Source of the DNA: Bactericera cockerelli
Taxonomy: Eukaryota; Arthropoda; Insecta; Hemiptera; Triozidae
Direction of reading: 5' to 3'
DNA: 64,000 nucleotides
NCBI GenBank assembly: GCA_024516035.1
Contig: CM044959.1
Span: forward strand, 37,227,876-37,291,875
Shown here piece after piece: positions 23,665-34,395 of the stretch. The notes beneath the pieces were generated by a model, which ran no database searches, was not told the origin of the DNA, and saw only the letters and a program-made list of their open reading frames with translations. Numbering within the stretch: position 1 is the first letter of the stretch; the number at the start of each line of letters is the position of its first letter. The position numbers and the translations under genes were made by a program.

Positions 23665-24261
23665 TATATTGTATCCCATCATATTGGTCGGAACACAGTA
23701 TGACACTAGGTATAAGGCTAACACCCTGTATATTGTATCCCCTCATATTGGTCGGAACACAGTATGACACTAGGTATAAGGCTAACACCCTGTATATTGT
23801 ATCCCATCATATTGGTCGAAACACAGTTTGACAATAGGTATAAGGCTAACACCCTGTTTCCCAGCCTCCGTGGCGTAATGGTTGTGACTACTGCCCGTAG
23901 TCCAGAGTTCCCGAGTTCAACTCGCGGTTGGAGCAGACTTTTCGAAGAAAATTCTGTTTCATCCAAACACGTGAGGCTGGCATTTCCGGCCCAACCCAGG
24001 CTGGGTGAGGTTAATGTGGGTAGCTGGTACGATTCCCAGCGAATGGAGGGTAAAACCCCCGTCCTGACTATCTATCTCAGTCAGGACGTTAAAACCAAAT
24101 AGAATCAACTGGTCACAATAGATCTAATTAGGTCGCAGTGTTAATTGTAAGGGTTTCACTGAAAACCCTGCAACCAGGTCAGATAATAATAATAATAACA
24201 CCCTGTATATTGTATCCCATCATATTGGTCGGAACGCAGTATGACACTAGGTATAAGGGCA
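23657..24261. repeat. 64-bp tandem array, interrupted by a SINE
   Basis: Units begin ACACCCTGTATATTGTATCC and end in GGTATAAGGCTA. Starts are at 23657, 23721, 23785 and 23849, exactly 64 apart. The fourth unit breaks off after ACACCCTGT at the SINE; a unit beginning at 24198 follows it and decays after about 24257. Confidence 0.9.
23858..24196 (+). repeat. full-length tRNA-derived SINE, family E, with target duplication
   Basis: The tRNA-like head reads AGCCTCCGTGGCGTAATGG then GTAGTCCAGAG and a B-box-like GAGTTCAACTC. The body includes 'aacccaggctgggtgagg' and 'gagggtaaaacccccgtcc', and the tail is (TAA)n. TAACACCCTGT precedes and follows it, a target duplication of about 10-11 bp from the 64-bp repeat. 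Partial relatives lie at 14325, 14905, 42870, 45990 and 53915. Confidence 0.85.
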
Positions 24262-26122
24262 ACTTGAACTCTCTGGTACCCCATTGTTTTTCTTCCTAGA
24301 TATTTACATTGTTCAAATACATACTTGGAATGCCTGGTGACGGGTTATCTGCTATCACTTTGATAGAGGAGCATCAACCAGATATGGGTGGGTATCTATC
24401 TTGAATAATGCATATAGATTCATCCGACTCTCGCCAATGGTTAAAAACAGAGAAAAGTTATCATATTTGTCTAACTTACAATCGTGATGTCACAATAATT
24501 CAAACTCGCCCTGAATGTTTACCATACTTGGGCTTCGCACCACCGACCTTCAGGTTACGATTCCGCCACCTTATCCATCATCAAGTGCAGTTAACGTCTG
24601 ACAGACGGCATGAAGCAGAATATTATGTCTACCAAATTTGCAACTTGGTCAATGGACCAAAAAAACTGTGTGTGGATTAAAAGAACCAAGATTTTTGTAC
24701 AAATATTTTTTTTTTTTTTTTAATACATCTAAATTCCAACAATAAATGTACAATTGTACATATTCCCATTAGCTACAGACACAATAAAACTACAGGACAT
24801 GGAAAGAGGAGCCTGGTCTAGGCCATCGTTTCTGGGGATCCAGGGGGCCAAAATAGGTAAGTCTCCCAGCCAGACTACTAGTCCAGTCTACTGGTCTACT
24901 TCCTGCTACTCCGAGACTACTACTGACGGCTTCATTTCCTGTTATAATCAGTGAATACTCTCTCACACACTTCTGGTAGTTCACTCCCTCAATCAGACTT
25001 GCTGAATAACCCATACAAGAGTACCCAACTGGTTTCAGTGCATTTTAGATATTGCAAGTGCAAATAACATACGAGTCTTATGAGCTAGGATTATATTAAC
25101 TTACCAATCCGGATATCTGGTAAGTCTGAGGATATCAATTTCATTGCGCAAGAGTTTCAACTTACCTGCAAGAGAGACAGAGATACATTACTCGTTAGTT
25201 ATTGGACACTAGAAAATAGTAAATCTAAGGTCATACCAATAAATGGGGCTTGGTTTTGACTCATTCCTAGAAATTAGTCTCATTCCTGCAGGATAAACAG
25301 AATATTGCATTGTAAGGTGGGAATTTTTCATTAATCTTGATTTTTCATCTAAATTATAATATAATATAAAGTGTTTTATTATGCAGTTCGTGAATTATTA
25401 AGCACAATTTACACAATTCAACATAGACAAGTCTTTCCTATATATCTGTAGTAATCCTGTATAATAAAAACAATACTTTCTCTACCTTATAGATAATAGA
25501 AAAAAACAAAACTATTGATGTAGTAAAATTACGCTTCCAAATCTAGATTGCCAAAAGATTGCAAAATTTCTCGCTGAAAAATCGCAGCGCCTTGAAAGGT
25601 TACAACTCGAGACCTAAGGCTGAGGAGCCCGCCACACCGGTCTTTGACTCGGTGAGAAGAGAACCACTCTGAGAACCTGCCCGCAAGTTCATTCGACCAA
25701 AGTCAAGGTTGCCATTGTTTGGTCTCTCGCTCCCTCAACTCTGGCACGGGAGACTTAATTACAAAATAGATCAGAACAACAAACTTGTATAGATGAACAG
25801 ATACATTAAGAACATAACACATATGTATATTCTTGTATACATAAACTACATATACATAGATATTGAGGTTTGTATATGTAGTAAGGATACAAAGTGTAAG
25901 TACTTACATAAAAGAAATGATACATGCATGTACAATTTATTGTTCAGATATAAGTAATTATTCTGGTATTTGAAGAACGAGGAGGTAAAGATTCATAAGA
26001 AATACACAAAGATGTACTCTGGTATTATAGGTACATAACACGGATGTAGTGATACATACAACATACATAGTTAATTATGTTATGTTCAAAATCTTTAACA
26101 AATATTACATAGTAGTAGTAGC
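24262..26122. other. no gene; reversed SINE A at 24453-24590
   Basis: The complement of 24453-24590 carries the family A 'gaaggtcggtggtgcgaagcc' head variant. A T run lies at 24706-24721. A donor-like 'ataggtaagtctcc' occurs at 24853 without an exon I can defend. 25790-26100 is TACATA-rich. Confidence 0.4.
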
Positions 26123-26260
26123 CGACCTCCGTGGATCAAATTTTAAGAGCATTGGTTACTGACTCGGAGATTGCGGGTTCGAATCCCGGCCGGAGCGGAA
26201 AATTCTGACCGAGATTTTCCGTTTCCAGAATGGCTAGGGTGTAAAGGTAAACAATTGCCT
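26123..26260 (+). repeat. tRNA-derived SINE (family E/F-like)
   Basis: Begins GCCGACCTCCGTGGATCAAA and contains a canonical B box (GGGTTCGAATCCCGGCCGG). It then reads 'gcggaaaattctgaccgag' and 'agggtgtaaaggtaaac'. No cloverleaf can be folded from the A-box side, so it is a SINE and not a tRNA gene. Confidence 0.6.
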
Positions 26261-26334
26261 TTTTTTTAAAAAGTAGTAGTGATATAAAGTACATAATCTT
26301 GCATACATAGCTGTGTACCAGAGTTGGGTAGATT

Positions 26335-26660
26335 GTACTTGCAAGTACAAATTACAATTTTCAAGTACTTTACTTGAAATTGAAATCTCAAGTACAAGTA
26401 CAAGTACTTGTGCTTCTAGTCAGTATAAATGCAAGTACAAGTACAAGTACTTGTACTTGTGATAGACAAGTACAAGTACCAGTACTTGTTGAAAATACAA
26501 GTACTGTTGAAAATACAAGTACATGTACTTGGACTTTTGATAGACAAGTACAAGTAATCTTGGTTGTACTTGTAGTCAATATGATTGCAAGTACAATTAC
26601 TAGTACTTGCGATATGAACGACCAATTACATGTAATTGTACTTGAGTACTTGTGGTCAGT
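26335..26660. repeat. left subterminal GTACTTGT/ACAAGTAC array of the hAT element
   Basis: More than a dozen copies of the hexamer ACAAGT or its complement, many as palindromes such as CAAGTACTTG. Open frames on both strands (rich in S, T, C, V and Q) are by-products of this repetition. A mirror-image zone occupies about 28355-28780. Confidence 0.85.
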
Positions 26661-26795
26661 ATATTTGCCTACCATACACTAGTTTCCAAGAGAGATGGCC
26701 ACTCAAAGTTTCATTGCTAGTAACTATCATACACTGTCCTGTCCTCAGTCCTCATACTGTCACCAAAAGTAAAACAGTTCAGTTCAAATTTAGTC

Positions 26796-27501
26796 ATGTC
26801 TGACAGTGATATTAGTTCTTTTTTTGATTTAACATCAAACTCTGAAGAATCCAATCCCAACCCTTCAACTCTTGGATTAAAAAATTTAGATGGAAAATTT
26901 TTCTTCCTTGTTGAAAATAAGAGTGATGCTGCAAATAATAAAGTTGTTGGTCTTTCAATGTCGCAATTAAAGGACAATATAGTGCTTCGACCAATTTTTG
27001 AAACATCTCAAAAGAAAGCACGGACAAGATGCTGTTGTCCAATACAACATTCATGTCACAGAAAAAACAAGATGCGTGCAGGGTCGGGCAAAAAAACATT
27101 TAAACCAAGCTGACTTCAACTCTTTGTTGTAAAAAGCGTTCATAAACTCCATGATTCCATTTCGAGTTGTGGAGGACAAATGTTTTCGTGAGCTTTTAAA
27201 CAAATTAAACATCCAGGACCAAGGGCTCACGATTCCGAGCAGGCAGTGTGTTGTGAGGACAACATTTCATTTGTTGGAAAGCACTAAAGAGCGAATCCGA
27301 CAGTTGCTGCGAAATACAACGCATGTCTGTGCAACAGCCGACATATATTATGGTCGGGCAAGAAGCGCAGTTTCATGGGCTTCACCGTACACTGGAAAAG
27401 TGACGCTTATGAAAGAAGATCTGCTGCACTTCAAAAATGCATTCTATTTACTATGGAATCTTTGTGTTCATTGTTCGAGTTCCCAGCTCAGATTATTTTA
27501 A
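26796..27501 (+). pseudogene. hAT transposase with BED zinc finger, frameshifted and truncated
   Basis: Two open segments remain. 26796-27113 starts MSDSDISSFFDLTSNSEESN, then GKFFFLVENK, which resembles the beginning of a BED finger. In another frame from about 26990, FLKHLKRKHGQD supplies the His-x(5)-His half of the finger, so a frameshift lies between. 27151-27501 carries IPFRVVEDKCFRELLNKL, IPSRQ and CATADIYYGR, the order found at the start of the hAT RNase-H-like core (PF..VE...F..L, PSR, then a T-D-I/W-x catalytic Asp block). The rest of the core and the C-terminal dimerisation domain are absent. Probably non-functional. Confidence 0.75.
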
Positions 27502-27555
27502 GAGTAGTTTTAAGTAATTATGAAAAATAAAAATATGAAATCCTATTGACCGTAT

Positions 27556-27760
27556 AAATAATTTAATAATATTGTCTTATTTATATTGCCGGATTAGAAC
27601 TATTAAGTCCTATTATTCCAGCAGTAAGCCCATGACGTATTATTATGTGGTAAAAACCCTAAATGGGAGGAACACGTGACATGTCCCGGCTGGGTTTCGA
27701 ACCCACGACCGCTGGATTCACACAGTGCCGCCTTTTGCAACTGAATAGGAACACTATTAA
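27556..27760 (-). repeat. SINE family C, reversed, inside the hAT element
   Basis: The complement reads a tRNA-like head (GGTCGTGGGTTCGAAACCC, then AGCCGGGACATG), 'gggcttactgctggaataat', 'ggacttaatagttctaatcc' and an ATT-rich tail. This is the same order as the plus-strand copy at 55083-55290. Confidence 0.75.
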
Positions 27761-27815
27761 TGGCTGGGTCGAGGTGCTCCTAATACTAGTTCTTAGCTCA
27801 TGTAGATGTAAGACA

Positions 27816-28059
27816 TCTCTATGTATAAAACAGAAAAAAGGACTACCTACCTACCTATGTTTGTTTGTTTGTCCGGAGTTGTTTAGCCAAAACGGTAAGA
27901 GATAGCAAAATATGTCTCAGAATTGACCCCCCCAAAACCATTATCGCTTTGTCCAGAAAAATTATAAAAAGTTCAAAAAGGCATTGCTGTCCAGCAGTAC
28001 GGCCATGCCTTAGTAAATTTGAAATTTAGTCCCGTTGCAAAGCACGGGCAAACGGCTAG
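27816..28059 (+). mobile_element. non-autonomous Helitron Hel-2, inside the hAT element
   Basis: A|TCTCTATGTATAAAACAG at the start; at the end a hairpin (CCCGTTGCAAAGCACGGG), CAAACGG and CTAG|T. It is 244 bp and nearly identical to the copy at 20217-20456 on the opposite strand. Confidence 0.85.
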
Positions 28060-28799
28060 TTATACCTATATATTTCAGAATAATATGAATTTAAAAAAAG
28101 GAGATCCGACTAAGTGTTGATTGTTGAAAAAATGTGAATACCTAAATAAATAACGGAAAAAAAAAAAAAAAAAAAAAAAAACCTATCCGGACCCTAGTAA
28201 AATGCCAACAAGAATACCTTTTGGTTTCATACAGTGCAAAACAATATTTTGAACCTTTTTCAATAAAAATTGAAATAATCGCTGAAATACAGGGTGTAAC
28301 ATTTTTGAATTCTGACCCTACCAGCTCCTTTAAATTGTATTGGATGGACATTAGATTCAAGTACTTGTACTTTAATGCACGAGTACAAATAATTGTACTT
28401 GTATCTGTACTTGCTGGAAATGGGATTACAAGTACTTGTACTTGTTCTCACAAATACAAGTACAAGTACTTGTATTTGTACTTGCTGAAGGTGGGATTAC
28501 AATATAAAAGTACTTGTACTTGTACTCAAAGTACAAGTACAAGTACTTGTATTTGTACTTGCTGAATTTGGGATTACAATGTAAAAGTACTTGTACTTGT
28601 GCTCACAAGTACAAGTACAAGTACTTGTATTTGTACTTGCTGAAGGCAGGTATCTACTAAAGGCTTTTAAAACATTCTTTGCGCTCAGGTGAAACTTTTT
28701 CTGATGTTTTGAGTCAAAAAGTGTTTCAAGTACTTCAAGTACTTGTGGACAGTAATTCAAGTACCAATGTACTTAAGTACTCCCAACTCTGCTGTGTAC

Positions 28800-31794
28800 C
28801 CATGTGCTGAACTTTAAAAGTTCAGACATAGACCATTATAGTTTCTACTTCAGATTACTCTAGGACCAGGCCAGATACATGTCTTGATTGCTACACGGGC
28901 AAGATATAGCTCGATTAGCCATTTCCTATCCAAGCTGTGAACTCGAGATTTCATTCGGTGATTTGGCTAAACCGTACGTGGAAGATTCATGTACGCTGCG
29001 TTTCATAAATTATTGTATTCTTTTGTTACAATTCTCTACGATTCTATGTGACTATTGTAGATTGTAATTTCTGATAAATATTGTTTTATCAGAGTTGCAA
29101 TAATGTACTAACTTTGTAACATTTGATTTGTTGCAATTTTAAACCATTTTACATGCACAGATATTGCTGTTTATCTTTGTTTTATCACTTCGGTGTTCAT
29201 AAAAATTTATTTGTTTATTATTATAATCTTCATCAATACATTTTGGTGGGTGTATGTGAGTCGTACAAGTTAAAATTAATTTGTGCAATTTCTTGAGAAA
29301 CTTAGAAAAACCCTAACTATCCTCCCTTTGGTTAGATAGTTTGGATAGTTATTTGTCTAACACACGTTTTCTTTTTCTTTCTTTTTTTCCTTCTTCTTTT
29401 TAATAATTCAAAAATTGCCATCCGTGGTGGTGTTGAAGATGGTGCTTATTTATGCACAACACTCAGGCCTCTCCTCTATCTCAAAAACTAAAATAAAATC
29501 ATTGATCATCTGTTTCGAACTAACCAAAGTTTAGCAATCAGAGTGATTTCTGAGACCATTATTATCGAGAAACAATGCGTACAAGATAAACATTAGTATT
29601 ATTATTGTGATTAATACAAATATGATAACCGATCGTCGATTCATAAAATCAAAATGCATCATCTGGTATGATACTTATAAACGTTATCACTTCTTATTCC
29701 GTTCTTTTCACTGGAAATCCAATGATTAGACGAGATTACGCTACCCGTTTCCAGGAAGTAACAGTTTCTAATCCCGCTCTCTCGAAAATCGCTCTTTATC
29801 TAAATATAGAATCAATAAAACGCAATATGTATAGATGGGTGCATACTGCTGCATAGCCTATTATTCATCATGGAACGTAAATATTGGAATAACAAGAAAA
29901 TACAGGGCGATTCCAGAAGTTTCATTTCAGATAACAGAGTCTTAAGTTCTTCTTAGATCTTAAAATCAATCAAGTTGTAAAATGGTTATTATTTTGAATA
30001 ATAAATCAGGTCCTTTTGGCTATAGAGTTCTATGAGAAAATCGTAAAATAAAACAATAGATGATAACAGCGAAGACAACAAATGAAGCAAGTGACGGAGT
30101 CACCCTGTACACGACTCTGTAAACTTCTCCATAAAACATGCTAGCATTGCCTATGCCACATTTCTTACGCATACACGAAATAACACAAATAACATACGTC
30201 ATATTTTTAATTTATTTTTTTATTGTATCAAAAAAAGCGAGACCTCGTCGTCCCCCATGTGTAATTTAACTCGAGAGTGCATTCACTGAAAACGCGCGCT
30301 GACTGCAAGGCTCGAACATGGAAAGGGTGTTTCACTGGGGAGATGCAGCAGCGAGTTATTGAATTCTTTTCTTGTAGTGGATGTGCCGGGTGCGTCTAGG
30401 CTACGGGACCCCCGCATTGCGTGTTGCATAGCCAGAGGGGGCGCAGGGGGTTTCTGCAGTGCTTGCACTGTTCTTACTGCTTTTAGGAATACGAGAAACG
30501 AGTATGTACCATTGAACCTACATGACTTTGCTTTCAGGAATACAAACATTGCTTGCAACATGGAACAGTAGTATCTTGATGCACAGATATATGCAGAAAA
30601 CGGTTGACTTAGTTCTAAAATGGTTAATTTGGTGGAGGGAAAATTGTTTCAATGAGAAACAAGTGATTAAATTTCACGAATTAATAGAATTTATTTACAT
30701 AGACTACATTATTTTCGTGAGGGTAAAGTTACCAAGATCAGAGAAAGCGTCTGGCAGTAATAACAATCAGTTACGAGTATGTGATTCATTTATTTTTCCA
30801 TCTAAGCTCGACCCAAAAATAGATCGGTATATTTTTTTAAAAAATCACTTAGATGCTCAAAAGTATTATTTCAATAAAACCAAAAAAAAGTGTTCCTAAG
30901 ATAACTGAGATTATTCTTAACTCAAAAAACTAATGATCTTTAACTTTAACGCACAAGAGGGTTGCATATTACAGCAAAATACCACAACAGACATCATTGA
31001 ATTTACCTAAACCTACCCTTTTAACAAAGATAATGTGTAGTGAACGAAGCGAAAAACCATGAACATGGTGAAAATTGACTTCAAGATCTGAGAGAGGGGC
31101 GAGACAGTTACAAGAGAAGAAACGGAAAAAAGGAAAAGAAAAGAAAAAAGAAATTTTAAACGCCCCTTGTAGAAATATACACAATTACACAATGTCTCCT
31201 TGTACGGAAAACCAACAGCTCAGATGCACATGGGACTGCCTCAAGGCAGTACACGTTGACCCACAAATCAGAGAAAATGCAATAAAATTGCATTCATCCC
31301 GGTCGTTAAAATGTTTTTTTTTACGAGTCTCATTAAATGTGTAACATGGTTTGAATAGGAGAGAGGAGTTTATTGAAACATTTCAAGCCATAGGAAGTGC
31401 AATGTGCAATTTTTACGACCACACGCGTCTACTTTGAGAATGCATTTCATTTTATCGTCAATGCAGTTCGTTTCTCGATTTGACGGTTAGATTTAAAATT
31501 TAAATTGATGTAGCACGTTTAAATTTCGTTTCTATACATCTCAAAGAGATACTAATGGAGGTATGAAGATATCTGACATAATCTTTGAGCTTTTGAATAG
31601 GACTTGAATAGTAGATTTAGTACAAATTCTACAATCTGTTTAGAAATAATCAATGTATTTTACAGATTGAGTGATTTTTCTATACATCAGTGTAATTTTG
31701 TTTGTTTAAGGTTTTTACTTTTCCGGTTGTTCCGAACTTTACAGTCCAAGCCGACAGTAAACTAACGGATATAGTAGTTCCAATTAGGTATTCA
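28800..31794. other. no recognised gene; one GC/CpG-richer block
   Basis: 30260-30500 is distinctly richer in GC, with CpGs (GAAAACGCGCGCTGACTGC) and open frames on both strands (70 and 92 codons). I recognise no product. 29905-29935 has a lone 'acagggcgattccag' resembling a TA-element end without its partner. Confidence 0.35.
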
Positions 31795-31799
31795 TGTCA

Positions 31800-32115
31800 G
31801 AAAAAAATCACAATTTTTCGCCCCTGGGATGACAACTACCATCTCATAAAGCCATCCCTGGTAGAACTCCCTCCTCGCTAGCAGTAATCATTTCTTTAGA
31901 AAAGATCTGATTAATTTTCCGCCCCTGGAATGGCAAATATTCATCTCACTAACCCATCCCTGGTACAACTCTCTCCTCACTAGCAGTAATCTATTTTTTA
32001 GAAAAGATCTGAGCAATTTTCTGCCCCGAGAATGGCAAATACCTATCTCATAAACCCATCCCTGGTAGAACTCCCTCCTCGCTAGCAGTAATCATTTCTT
32101 TAGAAAAGATCTGAG
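31800..32115. repeat. tandem repeat, 102 bp x 3
   Basis: The phrase TTTAGAAAAGATCTGA occurs at 31895, 31997 and 32099, exactly 102 apart. Units also share 'cccatccctggtagaactcc' and 'gctagcagtaatca'. Confidence 0.85.
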
Positions 32116-32326
32116 TCCAACATGCAGCTCACTGACTCTCATTCTTTTCAAGAGGAATTAACAGTAATAAACCAACAATGCGACACAATACTAGCGCGCC
32201 CGAAACATCTTCAAAAGGAACTCGGGATTCATTTCTTGTCTCTGTCACTCCTCACTCCTGTCAGTCTGTCTGAGGGGTGACGAAGTGTTTGCTCAACTGT
32301 CCTCACGAGTTCTGTCATCTTCTTAA

Positions 32327-32510
32327 GCCGGGATTCCACTGAGAGCAACATTGTATTGCGCAACGCTGCGCAGCGTATTGTCTCGAATTTGAAATGGGAA
32401 GTGCTGCAAAGCGTTGCGAAGTCATTGAGGTTCGATCTCATTTAATATTAAAGAAAAAATGCAGCATGAAACATTGCGCAACAAAATGTTGCACTGAGTG
32501 GGATCCCGAC
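32327..32510. mobile_element. MITE with inverted ends next to TTAA
   Basis: The left end GCCGGGATTCCACTGAGAG and right end (complement) GTCGGGATCCCACTCAGTG run into shared CAACATT. Left flank is TTAA and right flank TTGA, so a piggyBac-type TTAA duplication with one mutation is possible but not proven. The interior has several TTGCGCAACG/GCTGCGCAGCG motifs. Confidence 0.6.
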
Positions 32511-32519
32511 TTGACATTA

Positions 32520-33419
32520 CATCATATTTAAATGAAACAACCATAAGTATAGGGAGATGTTTTTTTGCGTTAATTAATCACAATTACTCTACCACAATGC
32601 TCGGTGTTCGAACAACCATACTTCAAGACCTCACACAGCCTGAGTAGGGCTGGAAACTGGACATGGACCATGCATGAATTCGATACGCTGGATGTCTTAA
32701 AATATGGCGGATAAGGGAGAGATCCCTTTATTGAAATCCTTACTATGATGTTTGTTGTTCTTGTGATTTGCTTGTTGTTGATGTTGTAGTGCTTGTTTTT
32801 GTTACAGATGTATTTGTTGTTGTAGGAGAGTAACTTCGTCTGGATATTGATCTTGTTGTTGATTAAATGATGTAAGAGCTACACCAAAAGTATTAATGAT
32901 CTCTAGCTGGATTAGTAAGCAACATTTTCTGTGTGTTAAGTTATGACTCCTTTAACATTTGGAGAGTTAATAACATAAAATATTCGATATTTATGCATCT
33001 ACTTGAAGAAAAAGGTAGTTAAATTCAACATATTATGTAAACATATACAATAAATAAAGAGTGCTATATTTAAACTGTTAGCGTAATGGGACTTCTTGTC
33101 TCGAGCCGACAGTCTAAATAAAGCACCACTATACTATACTATATCCTCAATTTTTCTACAGTAACCAATTTGCGTCAGAAAAATTCTTGTGCTTTCTTAT
33201 CTCTTACAGAATACAGAAGCTTATCTCCAATATGCGTCAATAAATAGGGAAGGAAGAAATGTACATAGCCCTGAACCTCGAGATAAACCCATGGACCGAG
33301 GAATATTGATTGTAGCTATCCCAGATTGGACAAGCATTGAATAATATCTAGTTCTTATTTAATAAAAAAAATCTTTTTTATAATTATGTAATGTACATTT
33401 AATAATAAAAATTATAATA
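32520..33419. other. no gene; GTT-rich tract
   Basis: 32745-32890 contains irregular TTGTTGTTGTT repeats. The rest is unremarkable AT-rich DNA. Confidence 0.4.
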
Positions 33420-33615
33420 ACATCACTTTTTTGTGGAAGGTAACCACCAGGCGAGGTTAATGCTCACAGCATTTCTACCACCTAAATCTCAGAGTCTTAT
33501 TATTATGTGGTCATAAACACAAATTAATAAGGAAAATTCATGCAGTGGGTGGGATTCGAATCAACGGATCCCCACGCTACTTGGTTTACCGCGCTTTAAC
33601 CACTTGACACGGTTA
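33420..33615 (-). repeat. tRNA-derived SINE, family F, reversed
   Basis: Shares 'gtggtcataaacacaaattaa', 'aaattcatgcagtgggtggg' and 'attcgaatcaacggatcccc' (the complement of a B box) with 50276-50460. Confidence 0.65.
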
Positions 33616-34242
33616 ATTATGATGGATGTAGGCTTAAAAGTATGTAATAAAACCAACCATTATTTTTCGTTTCTACAATCTACATGATAAAAAACACTAC
33701 TAGGTACACAAATACTAAGCATTCCATTATGTAAATTAAATAAGTATAAACTTATGAGGTGTGAATTATACATAGAAGTTGAAAATAGATTATGATAATG
33801 ATATAACGATGATTCCACAGGGCAGACTACGAAGAAACTCAAGTTCTTATGATGTTCACTGAATAATTATTGAATAAAATTATTCATTTATTACCCGATA
33901 GAATGTGTAAACATGGAAATAGACGATGTTATCTACCTGGGATGCAGTGGGGCGTAATGAACTTTAGTAGAGGGTTATCTCTCAAGTCCCAAGTTCAAGT
34001 CAGCACCCAGCCCTATGCCTTGAGGCAAACATCTTGGTGTTGGATGGGGCGGAATCAATAGAATTACAAGTCAATTTGAGACCCGTGAAGTGCTAGTTAT
34101 ATCAGTCATAAGAAATGTGGCTCATCGGCGCGAACAACCTGCCCCAGTAGAGTTAAAGCGCCTAAAAGGGGGGGAAAATGTGGCTCAAAACAGTCAACCA
34201 CTCCAATTTGGTATTTTGAGGTTAAAAATAGTTTAGCTTAAT
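33616..34242. other. no recognisable gene; SINE-like fragment
   Basis: 33940-34060 includes 'ctctcaagtcccaagttcaag', which resembles a decayed tRNA-like head. No exon is supported. Confidence 0.35.
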
Positions 34243-34395
34243 CGACAGTAGCTTGATCGATAAGGCGCAGGCGGCGGACTTGTAACCTGGAGGTCGGTGG
34301 TTCAAGTCACGGTTTAAGTCTAGATTTAATAAAAGCGAGTTTGAGTAGCTGTGATGTGATATCATGAAAGTGATGAACACAAACATGATAACTAA
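34243..34395 (+). repeat. SINE family A
   Basis: Good copy: AGTAGCTTGATCGATAAGGC, GCGGACTTGTAACCTGGAGG, the B box GGTTCAAGTCA, then GATTTAATAAAAGCGAGTTTG and ATATCATGAAAGTGATGAAC. Confidence 0.75.

Larger units (their letters stand above)
26319..28791 (+). mobile_element. hAT transposon, decayed, with ACTTGT-rich ends
   Basis: The exact 8-bp duplication CTGTGTAC (26311-26318 and 28792-28799) flanks a 2473-bp element starting CAGAGTTGGGTAGATTGTAC and ending ...AGTACTCCCAACTCTG. Both subterminal zones (about 26335-26660 and 28355-28780) are packed with AAGTAC/GTACTT palindromic repeats. The interior carries a broken BED-finger/hAT transposase gene, a reversed SINE, a Helitron and a poly-A run. 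Confidence 0.92.

Noticed and set aside
23657..24261. CRISPR-like array of regularly spaced repeats
   Set aside because: The units are contiguous 64-bp tandem copies without unique spacers, in a eukaryotic genome.
26374..26682. 102-codon S/T/C/V-rich open frame (and its antisense)
   Set aside because: It is a translation of the ACTTGT repeats in the hAT end.
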